This document shows, one piece after another, positions 43,046 through 51,041 of a stretch of DNA of 64,000 bases (position 1 is its first letter; every line of letters begins with the position of its first letter). The notes under the pieces are model-generated. The model ran no database searches, was not told the DNA's origin, and saw only the letters and a program-made list of their open reading frames with translations. A program made the translations under genes and the position numbers. The DNA is from Actinomycetota bacterium (GTDB lineage Bacteria > Actinomycetota > Thermoleophilia > BMS3ABIN01). The stretch spans positions 593,943 through 657,942 of the forward strand of contig JACRMB010000003.1 in NCBI GenBank assembly GCA_016235065.1. Reading direction: 5' to 3'.

Positions 43046-45166
43046 ATGAGCCTGGACCTTCCCAAAGGAAATGGTCAGAAGATCCTTCTGGTCGACGATG
43101 ACGTCAATCATATAACCCTGCTCAAAAAGCGGCTGGAGGCGTCAGGTTACACGGCGCTTGTAGCGCATGACGGCGTCGACGGACTAAACCAGGCGGTGCA
43201 CCAGCGGCCTGACCTGATTATCACTGATGTGCTTTTGCCCAAGATGAACGGTTTCCAGCTGGTGGAACAGCTCAAGGGCAATCCTGAGACCAACAGCATC
43301 CCGATCATCATGATGTCGGCCGTCTATGTGACCGACGAGGACATGGCCAAGGGATTTGACCTGGGCGCAGAGACGTATGTGGCCAAGGCCGACCTGGCGC
43401 TTCGCAAGCCGCTGCAGGAGGAGGCGCTGCTGGAAGCTACAGCCGCACTGCTCAAGGTTGAGCCAGGTGGCGCGGAGGCCCCGCCCGTACGGATACTGAT
43501 AGTCGACGACGATCCCGAGGCGGTCAGGCTGATCACCAAGCGGCTGCAGCCGGAAGGTTACATGCTCGACGTTGCCCGTGACGGCAAAGAGGCACTGGAA
43601 AAAGCGCTGGCATTCCCGTTCGATATCATGTTGCTCGATATAAAGCTGCCGGAGGTGGACGGCCTGACGGTGCTCTCCAAGTTAAAGGAGAGCCGTCCGG
43701 ATATCTGCGTGATCATGATGACCGCATTCGGCTCGGAGCAGGTGGCCGTGGAAGCCTTAAAGCGTGGCGCGGACGACTACATGATCAAGCCGCTGGAGCG
43801 TGATGAGCCGCTGCCGACGGTCCGGCAGAGCCTGGAAAAGCTTCGCCGCCGCAGGGAAGTCGAGCATGCAGCCGAGTCGCTTCGCAAGACTGCTTCGCCG
43901 GACATGGAGGAGAAAGAGCGGTTGATAGATGAGCTCAGGCAGTCCAGCATCACGCTCATGGACCAGTACAACCGCCTGCTCGCTGCTGAAGAGCAGAACC
44001 GGGCCTATGCCGAGCGTCTGGAGCAGATGGTTGACGAAAGGACCCACGACCTTCAGCGACGCACGAAAGAGCTGGCAGCCCTGCACACGGTTTTGAGCGC
44101 CGCCACGCGCAGCCTCGACCTTCCGGAGGTGCTGGTGGTGGCTCTTGGCGAACTGGAACAGATCCTGGGGACTTCGGCCTCCGCAGCCTTCGTCGTCGAC
44201 CAGGAGACCAAGCGGTTGCGGCTTGTTGCCCAGCATGAGATGCCCGCGGAATTCCTCAGGAAGATATCGAGGACGCCGCAGGGCGACGGCATCTTCGCGA
44301 AAGTGCTCGATAGCGGCAAGGGACTCGTGGTCCAGGATCCACATTCTGACAAGGAGCTGGAAGAGGTCGGCGAGGATGCTGCCTGTCTCGTGGTCTTCCC
44401 CATGAAGTCGGTTACCGATATCGTCGGCCTGATCGTCGGCGTATGCGTAGATCAGAAAGAGATCGACGAAAGCGGCTGGAGGCTGCTGGATTCGATCGGC
44501 GAGGAGATGGGCGTGGTGGTGGAGAACGTCCGCCTCTACGAGAATCTTCGTCAGGCGTATCTTTCAACAATCAGGGCGCTTGCCGAGGCGGTGGATGCCA
44601 AGGATGCCCATACCCGGGGCCATTCAGACAAGGTCTCCGCTTACGCGGTGGCGATCGCCACCAGGCTGGGTCTCGACAGCGACTTCATTGAGAACATCCG
44701 CGACGCCGGCTATCTCCACGATATCGGCAAGATCGGGACGCCCGACGCAGTGCTGACCAAACGGGGAGTGCTTACTGCCGAGGAGATGGACACGATGCGC
44801 CTGCACCCCGGCGCCAGCCACAAGATCCTGGCTCCAGCGCGTTTGCCTGAGGAAATCAAGGAGATGATCTGGCATCATCACGAACGTTTCAATGGTACCG
44901 GCTATCCCGATGGGCTCAAGCATGACGAGATACCGCTGGGCTCGAGGATCCTCTCAGTCGCCGACGCCTACGAAGCCATGACGGCCGACCGTCCTTACCG
45001 TGACAGCCTGACAGCCGAAGATGCGGTCGCGGAACTTCGCCGCTGCACGGGTGAGCAGTTCGATCCGATGGTCGTGGAAGCGTTTTTAGAGATCCGGGTC
45101 CAACTGGAGAAAGTGGCCGGGGAGGAACCCGGTCAGGAGTTGACAATTGACAAGGATAGTCAGTGA
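43046..45166 (+). CDS. Double-receiver, GAF and HD-GYP cyclic-di-GMP phosphodiesterase
   Basis: The 706-residue protein has two CheY receivers (residues about 10-130 with LLVDDDV and IITDVLLPKM; about 150-265 with LIVDDDPEAV and MLLDIKLPEV). A coiled-coil linker of about 80 residues, a GAF domain at about 340-490, and an HD-GYP domain at 510-690 follow. HD-GYP motifs present are RGHSDKVSAYA, LHDIGKIGTPDAVLTK (H558, D559), MRLHPGASHKI and HHHERFNGTGYPDGL. HD-GYP enzymes hydrolyse c-di-GMP using a metal centre. Being downstream of the kinase and receiver genes, it probably converts their phosphorelay into c-di-GMP control. DisA (c-di-AMP) elsewhere in the window is unrelated. Confidence 0.93.
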   Translation: MSLDLPKGNGQKILLVDDDVNHITLLKKRLEASGYTALVAHDGVDGLNQAVHQRPDLIITDVLLPKMNGFQLVEQLKGNPETNSIPIIMMSAVYVTDEDMAKGFDLGAETYVAKADLALRKPLQEEALLEATAALLKVEPGGAEAPPVRILIVDDDPEAVRLITKRLQPEGYMLDVARDGKEALEKALAFPFDIMLLDIKLPEVDGLTVLSKLKESRPDICVIMMTAFGSEQVAVEALKRGADDYMIKPLERDEPLPTVRQSLEKLRRRREVEHAAESLRKTASPDMEEKERLIDELRQSSITLMDQYNRLLAAEEQNRAYAERLEQMVDERTHDLQRRTKELAALHTVLSAATRSLDLPEVLVVALGELEQILGTSASAAFVVDQETKRLRLVAQHEMPAEFLRKISRTPQGDGIFAKVLDSGKGLVVQDPHSDKELEEVGEDAACLVVFPMKSVTDIVGLIVGVCVDQKEIDESGWRLLDSIGEEMGVVVENVRLYENLRQAYLSTIRALAEAVDAKDAHTRGHSDKVSAYAVAIATRLGLDSDFIENIRDAGYLHDIGKIGTPDAVLTKRGVLTAEEMDTMRLHPGASHKILAPARLPEEIKEMIWHHHERFNGTGYPDGLKHDEIPLGSRILSVADAYEAMTADRPYRDSLTAEDAVAELRRCTGEQFDPMVVEAFLEIRVQLEKVAGEEPGQELTIDKDSQ

Positions 45167-45352
45167 GCTTAAACTTAAGCATCAAGGTAGGGTTTGCTTT
45201 TTTTGGCATTTGGGGAGTGGGAAAATGAAGGCGTTGTTTCCGGGGGAGCGGTGGCGTGCGGCCGTGCCTGTCCGTCTTCCATGTTTGACCCGGTTTCTTC
45301 CGGTGCGAGCCATCTCTCCATCACTAGGGAAGGATAGAACCATGGGTGGTCC

Positions 45353-45802
45353 GTGCATCTGACAAGACAGAGCGATTACGGCGTGCGGGCTATCCTGCAC
45401 CTGGCCAGCCTGCCATACGGCGAGGTCATCCAGACCCGTGAGATCGCAGCGAGTGAAGATATCCCTGGCAAGTATCTGCCATCGATCATTCGTACACTTG
45501 CCCGTGCCGGCCTGATTCGTACCCTGCGTGGCAATCAGGGGGGCGTGATGCTGGCGAAGCCTCCCGAAGACATAAGCCTGAGGGAAGTCATCGAAGCGAT
45601 CGAAGGACCCATAGTCCTGGTCCAGTGCCTCCGCGGCCCTGGTCAGTGTGACCGGGAAGCGGACTGCTCGTTCATGTCGGTCTGCAGGAGCCTTCAGGGA
45701 ATGATGGTGGGACAGCTGGAAGGCACCACCTTCGCCGACCTCGCATCAGGCACCATGGTCGAGACCCGTACGCCCGACCAGTTGCAGCAACTCCACGACT
45801 GA
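45353..45802 (+). CDS. Rrf2-family transcriptional regulator with Cys motif
   Basis: The 149-residue regulator starts at GTG (HLTRQSDYGVRAILHLA) and has the Rrf2 winged helix (EIAASEDIPGKYLPSIIRTLARAGLIRTLRGNQGGVMLAKPP). A Cys cluster, C-x6-C-x5-C with a further C (QCLRGPGQCDREADCSFMSVC), occupies the position of the IscR/NsrR Fe-S ligands. This suggests it binds an Fe-S cluster sensitive to redox state or nitric oxide. No isc or suf genes adjoin it, so its targets lie elsewhere. An imperfect hairpin follows the gene. Confidence 0.9.
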   Translation: MHLTRQSDYGVRAILHLASLPYGEVIQTREIAASEDIPGKYLPSIIRTLARAGLIRTLRGNQGGVMLAKPPEDISLREVIEAIEGPIVLVQCLRGPGQCDREADCSFMSVCRSLQGMMVGQLEGTTFADLASGTMVETRTPDQLQQLHD

Positions 45803-45823
45803 ACTGAAACCCCCAGAGCGGGA

Positions 45824-45858
45824 GCTTTGAAAACCCCGGTTTTCGTAGCTTTCAAAGC
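45824..45858. terminator. Inverted repeat after the Rrf2 gene
   Basis: GCTTTGAAA (45824-45832) and TTTCAAAGC (45850-45858) are exact inverted copies enclosing CCCCGGTTTTCG. It may end the rrf2 transcript, or be an operator for the downstream kinase gene; no T-run follows. Confidence 0.5.
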
Positions 45859-46007
45859 ACTGATTCTGATAACATATGAGTGCTGTATTACTGGCGCATA
45901 TGTTTATGGAGGGGGCAGCGCTGTCAGCGGCGGACCAGTTCGCGTTTCGTCGTGTCATGATTCCTCCTCCGCATTTCGCGGCTTTATCCTTCAACCCCAG
46001 GATATGT

Positions 46008-47189
46008 ATGGAAAGCAGCAGCCACGAAGCCATCAAGCAGGCGACTTCGTCTGAAGCCGTCCAGACCACGATGGCCACTCCCGATACACCCCGGCCCGTG
46101 CCCGTGGACACCGTCGCGACAGAATCCGCAGCTCCATGGTACCGTCGCGCCTATGATGGCATTTTGCCCATACTGAACCGCATCAGGCGGCGCCCGCTCT
46201 TTCAGAAAGTCATCATCGCCAATACAGCCCTCATCGCTGTGGGTAGCATGGCCGGTTATTACATGGAAGAGAAATACTTCGAGAACGGCGACATCGGTTT
46301 CATCGCTCTCTTCCTGTTCAGCGATATGGCTCTGAGCGTGCTGATCAATTACCTGCTGGTCAAGATAGCCTTCCGGCCGCTGGATGATGTGACTGACACG
46401 ATGAAAGCCATCCGGGCGGGGCATCGGGGTATCCGGGTCCCGGAAGTCACAGACGATCCCCAGATCGAGGAACTCTCCAAGAGCCTGAACTCCATGCTGA
46501 ACTCAATGGACCTGCAGCGGAAGAAAGCCGCCGCCTCGGTCATCAAGGCACAGGAAGAAGAACGCAAGCGGATCGCCCGCGAGCTGCATGACGAGACCAG
46601 CCAGTCCTTGACCGGGCTGGTGATTGGCATCAGAATGGTGCAGGAGATCGTTCCGGATGATATGCCTGAGATCATCGAGCGCCTGGGCAATATCAACGAC
46701 CTGGCACACGCTACTCTGAACGAGGTCCATACCATGGCGATCAGGCTGAGGCCGAGCGTGCTGGACGACCTGGGACTGGCTGCGGCGCTGCGTTCCTATT
46801 CCAAGGAATTTACCGAGATCACGGGTATCAAGGTAGAGATGCAGCTGCTGGGTATGAGCCAGCGTCTGACGCCGGAGCTTGAGACCGTGCTCTACCGGGT
46901 GGTCCAGGAAGCGTTGACGAACGTGGCCCGGCACTCCGGGGCGACAAACTGCCGGGTCACCCTCAAGCGCAGGGAGCGGTCGATCAACGGGGTCATCGAG
47001 GACGACGGCAAGGGCTTCGACTCCCAGTCAGTGATGATGTCGGATGAGAAGGGCCGCGGTCTGGGCCTGCACGGCATGAAGGAACGTATCGAGCTGGTTG
47101 GCGGCTCGCTCGAGTTTGATTCCAGACCGAACGACGGGACTTCCATCTTCATCGAAGTCCCCCTTAAAAACGAGGAGGGCATCTGGTGA
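46008..47189 (+). CDS. Membrane sensor histidine kinase, HAMP-like and HisKA_3
   Basis: The protein is 393 residues from ATG 46008; the frame is open to 45876 but the added residues look non-native. The N-terminal part is polar, then two transmembrane helices (VIIANTALIAVGSMAGYYM and FIALFLFSDMALSVLINYLLV) flank a short loop. A HAMP-like linker (RPLDDVTDTMKAIRAGHRGIRV) leads to the phospho-His194 in EERKRIARELHDETSQSLTGL. The HATPase domain (VVQEALTNVARHSGATN, DGKGFDSQS, GLHGMKERIELVGG) is complete. Its stop overlaps the following LuxR-type regulator by 4 nt (GTGA), so they form a two-component pair. The extracytoplasmic sensing loop is small. Confidence 0.9.
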   Translation: MESSSHEAIKQATSSEAVQTTMATPDTPRPVPVDTVATESAAPWYRRAYDGILPILNRIRRRPLFQKVIIANTALIAVGSMAGYYMEEKYFENGDIGFIALFLFSDMALSVLINYLLVKIAFRPLDDVTDTMKAIRAGHRGIRVPEVTDDPQIEELSKSLNSMLNSMDLQRKKAAASVIKAQEEERKRIARELHDETSQSLTGLVIGIRMVQEIVPDDMPEIIERLGNINDLAHATLNEVHTMAIRLRPSVLDDLGLAAALRSYSKEFTEITGIKVEMQLLGMSQRLTPELETVLYRVVQEALTNVARHSGATNCRVTLKRRERSINGVIEDDGKGFDSQSVMMSDEKGRGLGLHGMKERIELVGGSLEFDSRPNDGTSIFIEVPLKNEEGIW

Positions 47190-47863
47190 GCAAGATAAGG
47201 ATTTTACTGGCGGATGACCACGCGATCCTGCGTGCCGGCCTGGTGAGGCTGCTCAGTGAGGAGCCCGATATCGAGGTCGTGGGTGAAGCGGACAACGGCC
47301 GGGAGGCCGTGCAGAAGGTGCAGGAGCTGCATCCGGACATCGTACTGATGGACATCGGCATGCCCGTGATGAACGGCATGGAGGCCACCAAGCAGATCAA
47401 AAAGCGAGACAATGATGTGAAGATCCTGGTGCTGACGATGCATGACAACGAGGAGTACCTTTTCCAGGTCCTTCAGGCTGGTGCATCGGGTTATGTGCTG
47501 AAGAAAGCTGCCGACAGCGACCTGGTCAACGCAATCCATGTGGTCAGTCGCGGCGACTGTTTCCTCTATCCCAGTGCGGCCAAGATGGTGGTCGAGGATT
47601 ATCTTGAGAAACTCAAGCATGGCCAGGAGCCGACTTCGAGCTTTGACACACTGACCGATCGCGAGCGGGAGATCCTGACACTGGTGGCCGAGGGGTACAC
47701 AAACAGGGAGATCGCAGAAGCGCTGTTCATCAGCGTGAAGACCGTTGAGACACACAAGGCCAACATCATGGAAAAACTGAACCTGCACAAACGGGCCGAG
47801 CTGGTGCGCTACGCCATCAAGAAGGGCATGCTGCAGGTCGATTTCGACGAGGTGCTGGAGTAG
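47186..47863 (+). CDS. NarL/FixJ-family response regulator
   Basis: The 225-residue regulator starts at GTG 47186, translationally coupled to the kinase (GAGGAGG ribosome site). The receiver has LLADDHAILRAGL, phospho-Asp in IVLMDIGMPVMNG and Lys in YVLKKAADS. The C-terminal LuxR helix-turn-helix is TDREREILTLVAEGYTNREIAEALFISVKTVETHKANIMEKL. It resembles DegU/LiaR-type regulators. It is followed after 2 nt by a small lipoprotein gene, which may be a target or part of the operon. Confidence 0.95.
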   Translation: MSKIRILLADDHAILRAGLVRLLSEEPDIEVVGEADNGREAVQKVQELHPDIVLMDIGMPVMNGMEATKQIKKRDNDVKILVLTMHDNEEYLFQVLQAGASGYVLKKAADSDLVNAIHVVSRGDCFLYPSAAKMVVEDYLEKLKHGQEPTSSFDTLTDREREILTLVAEGYTNREIAEALFISVKTVETHKANIMEKLNLHKRAELVRYAIKKGMLQVDFDEVLE

Positions 47864-47865
47864 GC

Positions 47866-48375
47866 GTGGGCAGGCGTCGGCTGACATACATGGCAGCTCT
47901 TCTGGCAACGATGTTCGCGGCAGCTTTTCTGTTGTCGTGCGGCGGCGATTCGCAGTCGACTCAGGATGGCAGCGCGAGCGTTTCCACGAAGGATAGCTCC
48001 ACATCCCGGACCTCGCGCACGGGCACTTCCACGAACAGTAAAACAGGCACTTCGACGAGCGGTGACTCCGCGAAGCGGCACAGCTCGGTGCCGACTGCGG
48101 AGGAGATACAAGAGGACCTGATCGGGGAATCGATAACTGACCCGGAACTTGGCAAGTGGACCTTCGAAGACGAATCCGAATTCCTTGAGTTCACCATCGA
48201 GGATGAGGATGTATCCGACAGCCGCACGACGTTCATCGTCGGCATGAAACTCAAGGACATCGGCGACGGCAGGATCTATAACGGCCAGGCGAAGGTGATA
48301 TACAAGAAGGACGGCAGGTTCTGGGCGTTTTCCAGTGTCACGGGTGAGTACAGGAGTGGCGGACCTTCGATATAG
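47866..48375 (+). CDS. Lipoprotein of unknown function
   Basis: The 169-residue precursor starts at GTG two bases after the regulator stop. It has a lipobox LLSC (Cys25), a Ser/Thr-rich tether to about residue 75, and a globular part of about 90 residues with EDLIGESITDPELGKWTFEDESEFLEFTIEDEDV and a beta-rich end (DIGDGRIYNGQAKVIYKKDGRFW). I do not recognise a family. The coupling to a two-component pair suggests it is made with it, perhaps as the sensed or sensing surface component. It ends 40 nt before the promoter of the cobalamin regulon. Confidence 0.75.
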   Translation: MGRRRLTYMAALLATMFAAAFLLSCGGDSQSTQDGSASVSTKDSSTSRTSRTGTSTNSKTGTSTSGDSAKRHSSVPTAEEIQEDLIGESITDPELGKWTFEDESEFLEFTIEDEDVSDSRTTFIVGMKLKDIGDGRIYNGQAKVIYKKDGRFWAFSSVTGEYRSGGPSI

Positions 48376-48414
48376 GGGGACGGTCGTTTCCCGTGTCTCT
48401 GCGCGCCGCCATCC

Positions 48415-48443
48415 TTGAAAAACTCCCGCTTCCCCCGTATACT
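48415..48443 (+). promoter_or_regulatory. Promoter of the first cobalamin operon
   Basis: TTGAAA (48415-48420) and TATACT (48438-48443) are separated by 17 bases, a near-consensus housekeeping promoter. The transcript would begin near 48450, just before the riboswitch. Confidence 0.8.
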
Positions 48444-48474
48444 TCCCTAGTCTTTTAACATACAGCTTCAGCCT

Positions 48475-48660
48475 GTGGGTCGCCTTTCGGGGCGTCCAAG
48501 GGAAGCCGGTGAAACGCCGGCGCGGTCCCGCCACTGTAACTGGTAGCTTCGCGCGCAGCCGCTCCGTGAGGGGCGAGCCACTGGGCCTCGAGCCCGGGAA
48601 GGTGGCGGCGGAGTGCAAATCCAGAAGCCAGGAGACCTGCCCACGGGCTCTAGTCAGAAA
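48475..48660 (+). ncRNA. Cobalamin riboswitch 1
   Basis: The core AAGGGAAGCCGGTGAAACGCC, then CGGTCCCGCCACTGTAACTG, and the B12 box AGCCAGGAGACCTGCC at 48626-48641 are those of the cobalamin aptamer. Variable stems lie between 48546 and 48610. It is placed between a strong promoter and a terminator (48705-48735), so when coenzyme B12 binds, transcription of cobU and the following genes should stop. This second layer is feedback control of corrinoid synthesis. Exact ends of the folded domain are approximate. Confidence 0.95.
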
Positions 48661-48704
48661 CACTCTTCGCGGAGGGAGTGGCTAGGGTGAACGACATGCC
48701 TTTT

Positions 48705-48735
48705 AAGCTCTCTTCATGCGAAGGGAGCTTTTTTT
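48705..48735 (+). terminator. Riboswitch-controlled terminator before cobU
   Basis: AAGCTCTCTTC and GAAGGGAGCTT form an 11-bp stem (one G-T pair) with an ATGC loop, followed by TTTTT. A possible competing hairpin, CACTCTTC/AGGGAGTG, lies just before it and could act as antiterminator. Confidence 0.88.
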
Positions 48736-48757
48736 CGTGAAAGGGCGCGTGCATTCC

Positions 48758-49360
48758 ATGATTTTTGTGACCGGAGGGGCAAGGAGTGGCAAGAGTGGGC
48801 TGGCAGAGAAGCTGGCGCGTGAGCGGGCGGCTGTAGCCGCCGGATCATCTGGCGCGGTGAACGCTGACGGCGCGAACGCTGATGCTCCTGATGGCTCAGC
48901 CAGGGTCGTCGTGACCTACATCGCCACCGCCGAGGCCAGGGATGGGGAGATGCGCGAGCGCATCGCCGAGCATCGCGAACGCCGGCCAGCCGGCTGGCGG
49001 ACGGTCGAGGCGCCGGATAACCTGCCAGAAGCTGTCGAGGAAGCGCTCACGGATGATGGCATCGTGCTGGTCGACTGCCTGACTGTCTATATCTCCAATC
49101 TGCTCATGAGTCACGGCATCGCCAGTGGCGAACGGGTCAAGCGCGCCGTCGACAGGGAGATGGACGAGCTGATCGAGGTCTGCCGCTCCGGCGACGGCCG
49201 GGTCATCCTGGTCAGCAACGAGGTCGGCATGGGCATTGTGCCTGACAACATGCTGGCGCGCACCTTCCGCGATGTCGCCGGCCGGGCCAATCAGAAGTTG
49301 GCGGCGGCGGCGGATGAGGTCTATCTCTGCGTGTCCGGCATCCCAATGAGGGTTAAATGA
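48758..49360 (+). CDS. cobU: Adenosylcobinamide kinase / GTP:adenosylcobinamide-phosphate guanylyltransferase
   Basis: The protein is 200 residues from ATG 48758; an ATG at 48716 lies within the terminator and is rejected. It has the P-loop TGGARSGKSGLAEKLA, the guanylyl-accepting His region IAEHRERRPAGWRTVE, VLVDCLTVYISNLL and VSNEVGMGIVP. The enzyme phosphorylates adenosylcobinamide and activates it with GMP for nucleotide-loop assembly. Between the P-loop helix and VVTYIATAEA it carries a low-complexity insert of about 25 residues (Ala/Gly/Asn/Asp), unusual for the family. It is the first gene after riboswitch 1, and is followed by a palindromic repeat insertion and cbiP. Confidence 0.95.
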   Translation: MIFVTGGARSGKSGLAEKLARERAAVAAGSSGAVNADGANADAPDGSARVVVTYIATAEARDGEMRERIAEHRERRPAGWRTVEAPDNLPEAVEEALTDDGIVLVDCLTVYISNLLMSHGIASGERVKRAVDREMDELIEVCRSGDGRVILVSNEVGMGIVPDNMLARTFRDVAGRANQKLAAAADEVYLCVSGIPMRVK

Positions 49361-49367
49361 TAACCAG

Positions 49368-49442
49368 GGGGACACATTACTTAATTGCTGCTGGGAATGC
49401 GGTAATGTGTCCCTTTATCTGCCAATTAAGTAATGTGTCCCC
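49368..49442. repeat. Dispersed palindromic repeat (GGGGACACATTACTTAATT family), locus 2
   Basis: GGGGACACATTACTTAATT (49368-49386) faces an inverted copy AATTAAGTAATGTGTCCCC (49424-49442), with a partial inverted copy GTAATGTGTCCC between (49402-49413). It fits exactly into the cobU-cbiP gap and matches the repeat at 16813-16898. The hairpin could influence transcript stability between the two genes. Confidence 0.92.
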
Positions 49443-49466
49443 CTGGGTGTCCCCCTGGTTGGTGAA

Positions 49467-51041
49467 ATGACGCTCGCTCCGACAATCATGCTCCAGGGGA
49501 CCGCTTCCCACGCGGGCAAGACGCTGCTGGTGGCGGGTCTGGCGCGGATCATGGCCCAGGACGGCTATTCGGTCGCGCCTTTCAAATCCCAGAATATGTC
49601 TCTCAACTCTTATGCTGACGCTGACGGCGGCGAGATGGGCCGGGCCCAGGTGGTTCAGGCCGAGGCCGCTGGCATCGCCCCCCGCGTCGATATGAACCCG
49701 GTGCTGCTCAAGCCGACCAGCGACACCGGCTCCCAGGTGGTGGTTCATGGCCGTCCGGTGGGCACCATGACCGCCGAGGCGTATCACGATTTCAAGCTGG
49801 GCCTTCTCGATGCTGTCTCCGAGTCGCTGGAGCGGCTGCGGCGGGAGTTCCAGGTAGTCATCATCGAAGGCGCCGGCAGCCCCGCCGAGGTCAACTTCCG
49901 CGGTCGGGACATCGCCAATATGGCGGTGGCCGAGATGGGCGACGCCCCGGTGATCCTCATCGGTGACATCGAGCGCGGCGGCGTGTTCGCTTCCATGGTC
50001 GGGACCATGGAGCTGCTGCTGCCGGAAGAGCGCGAGCGGGTCGCCGGCCTGGTTATCAACAAGTTTCGCGGCGACCGGTCCATCCTCGAACCGGGTCTCG
50101 ATTTTCTCGAGGGTCGCTGCAAGCGGCCGGTGCTCGGGGTCGTCCCCTATATAAAAGACCTTCGCATCGAGGAAGAGGACTCGGTGGCGCTCTCGGATGA
50201 TAACGGCAGATTCGGCGGCGGCAAGGATTCAGCCGCCGGCATCGAAGGCACGGCCGCCCGCGCACTCTGGCCTTCCGACGTCCGGGGATCCGCCTCTGGC
50301 AACGGCAAGGCAGTCAGGGTCCGCGCCGTCCGCCTTCCCCGTATTTCCAACTTCACTGATTTCGACGCCCTCGAGGCCTGCCCCGGATTCGATTTTCGCT
50401 TCGCGGAACATGCGGCAGGGCTGGCTGACGCTGACCTTGTCGTCATCCCGGGCACCAAGAGCACGATCGCCGACCTACGCTTTCTCTGGTCCAGCGGCAT
50501 CGCCGCGGAGATCATCCGCAAAGCCCAGGCGGGAACCCCGGTGATCGGCATCTGTGGCGGTTACCAGATGCTGGGCACGAAGATACTCGATCCCCAGGGG
50601 CTCGATTCCAGCGCCGGCAGCGTCAAGGGACTCGGCCTTATCGACATGGAGACCGTCTTTGGCCCCGAGAAAGAAACACGGCAGACTGCAGGTGAGGTCG
50701 TGGCGGAGACGCCGCTGATCCCGGCAGGTTCCATCCTCCGGGGATATGAGATCCACATGGGCCGCACCCAACTGGGACCCGGGGTGGAAAGCCTGTTACA
50801 GACTTCATCGGGCGCTGACGGCGCCATCAGCGCCGACGGCCTGGTGATCGGCAGCTACATGCACGGTTTCTTCGACAGCGACGATGTGCTCGCCGGGCTG
50901 CTTTCCTGGTTCGGCTGTCCCGTGGAGATGCCGCTCCTTGATCGTGAGCTGGCCAGGGAGCACGAGTATGACCGGCTTGCCCGGGAACTGAGGGCTTCAC
51001 TGGATATCGCCAAGATCTACGAGATCGCGGGCCTGGAATGA
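49467..51041 (+). CDS. cbiP: Cobyric acid synthase (CbiP)
   Basis: The 524-residue amidotransferase adds four amide groups to adenosylcobyrinic acid diamide. It starts MTLAPTIMLQGTASHAGKTLLVAGLARIM, the ATP-binding domain, with FKSQNMSLNSYAD characteristic of CobQ/CbiP. The glutaminase half has the catalytic Cys in IGICGGYQMLG and His in GSYMHGFFD. A roughly 25-residue insertion between domains (SDDNGRFGGGKDSAAGIEGTAARAL) is longer than usual. It overlaps cbiB by 4 nt. The start is the ATG at 49467, after a GGTTGG element and the repeat. Confidence 0.96.
   Translation: MTLAPTIMLQGTASHAGKTLLVAGLARIMAQDGYSVAPFKSQNMSLNSYADADGGEMGRAQVVQAEAAGIAPRVDMNPVLLKPTSDTGSQVVVHGRPVGTMTAEAYHDFKLGLLDAVSESLERLRREFQVVIIEGAGSPAEVNFRGRDIANMAVAEMGDAPVILIGDIERGGVFASMVGTMELLLPEERERVAGLVINKFRGDRSILEPGLDFLEGRCKRPVLGVVPYIKDLRIEEEDSVALSDDNGRFGGGKDSAAGIEGTAARALWPSDVRGSASGNGKAVRVRAVRLPRISNFTDFDALEACPGFDFRFAEHAAGLADADLVVIPGTKSTIADLRFLWSSGIAAEIIRKAQAGTPVIGICGGYQMLGTKILDPQGLDSSAGSVKGLGLIDMETVFGPEKETRQTAGEVVAETPLIPAGSILRGYEIHMGRTQLGPGVESLLQTSSGADGAISADGLVIGSYMHGFFDSDDVLAGLLSWFGCPVEMPLLDRELAREHEYDRLARELRASLDIAKIYEIAGLE

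Noticed and set aside
45147-45362. A 71-codon frame between the HD-GYP and Rrf2 genes
   Set aside because: It has no recognisable features and overlaps the end of the HD-GYP gene; the stretch appears to be the leader of the Rrf2 gene.
48705-48757. CobU starting at ATG 48716
   Set aside because: That ATG is the loop of the riboswitch terminator; the conserved CobU sequence begins at ATG 48758.
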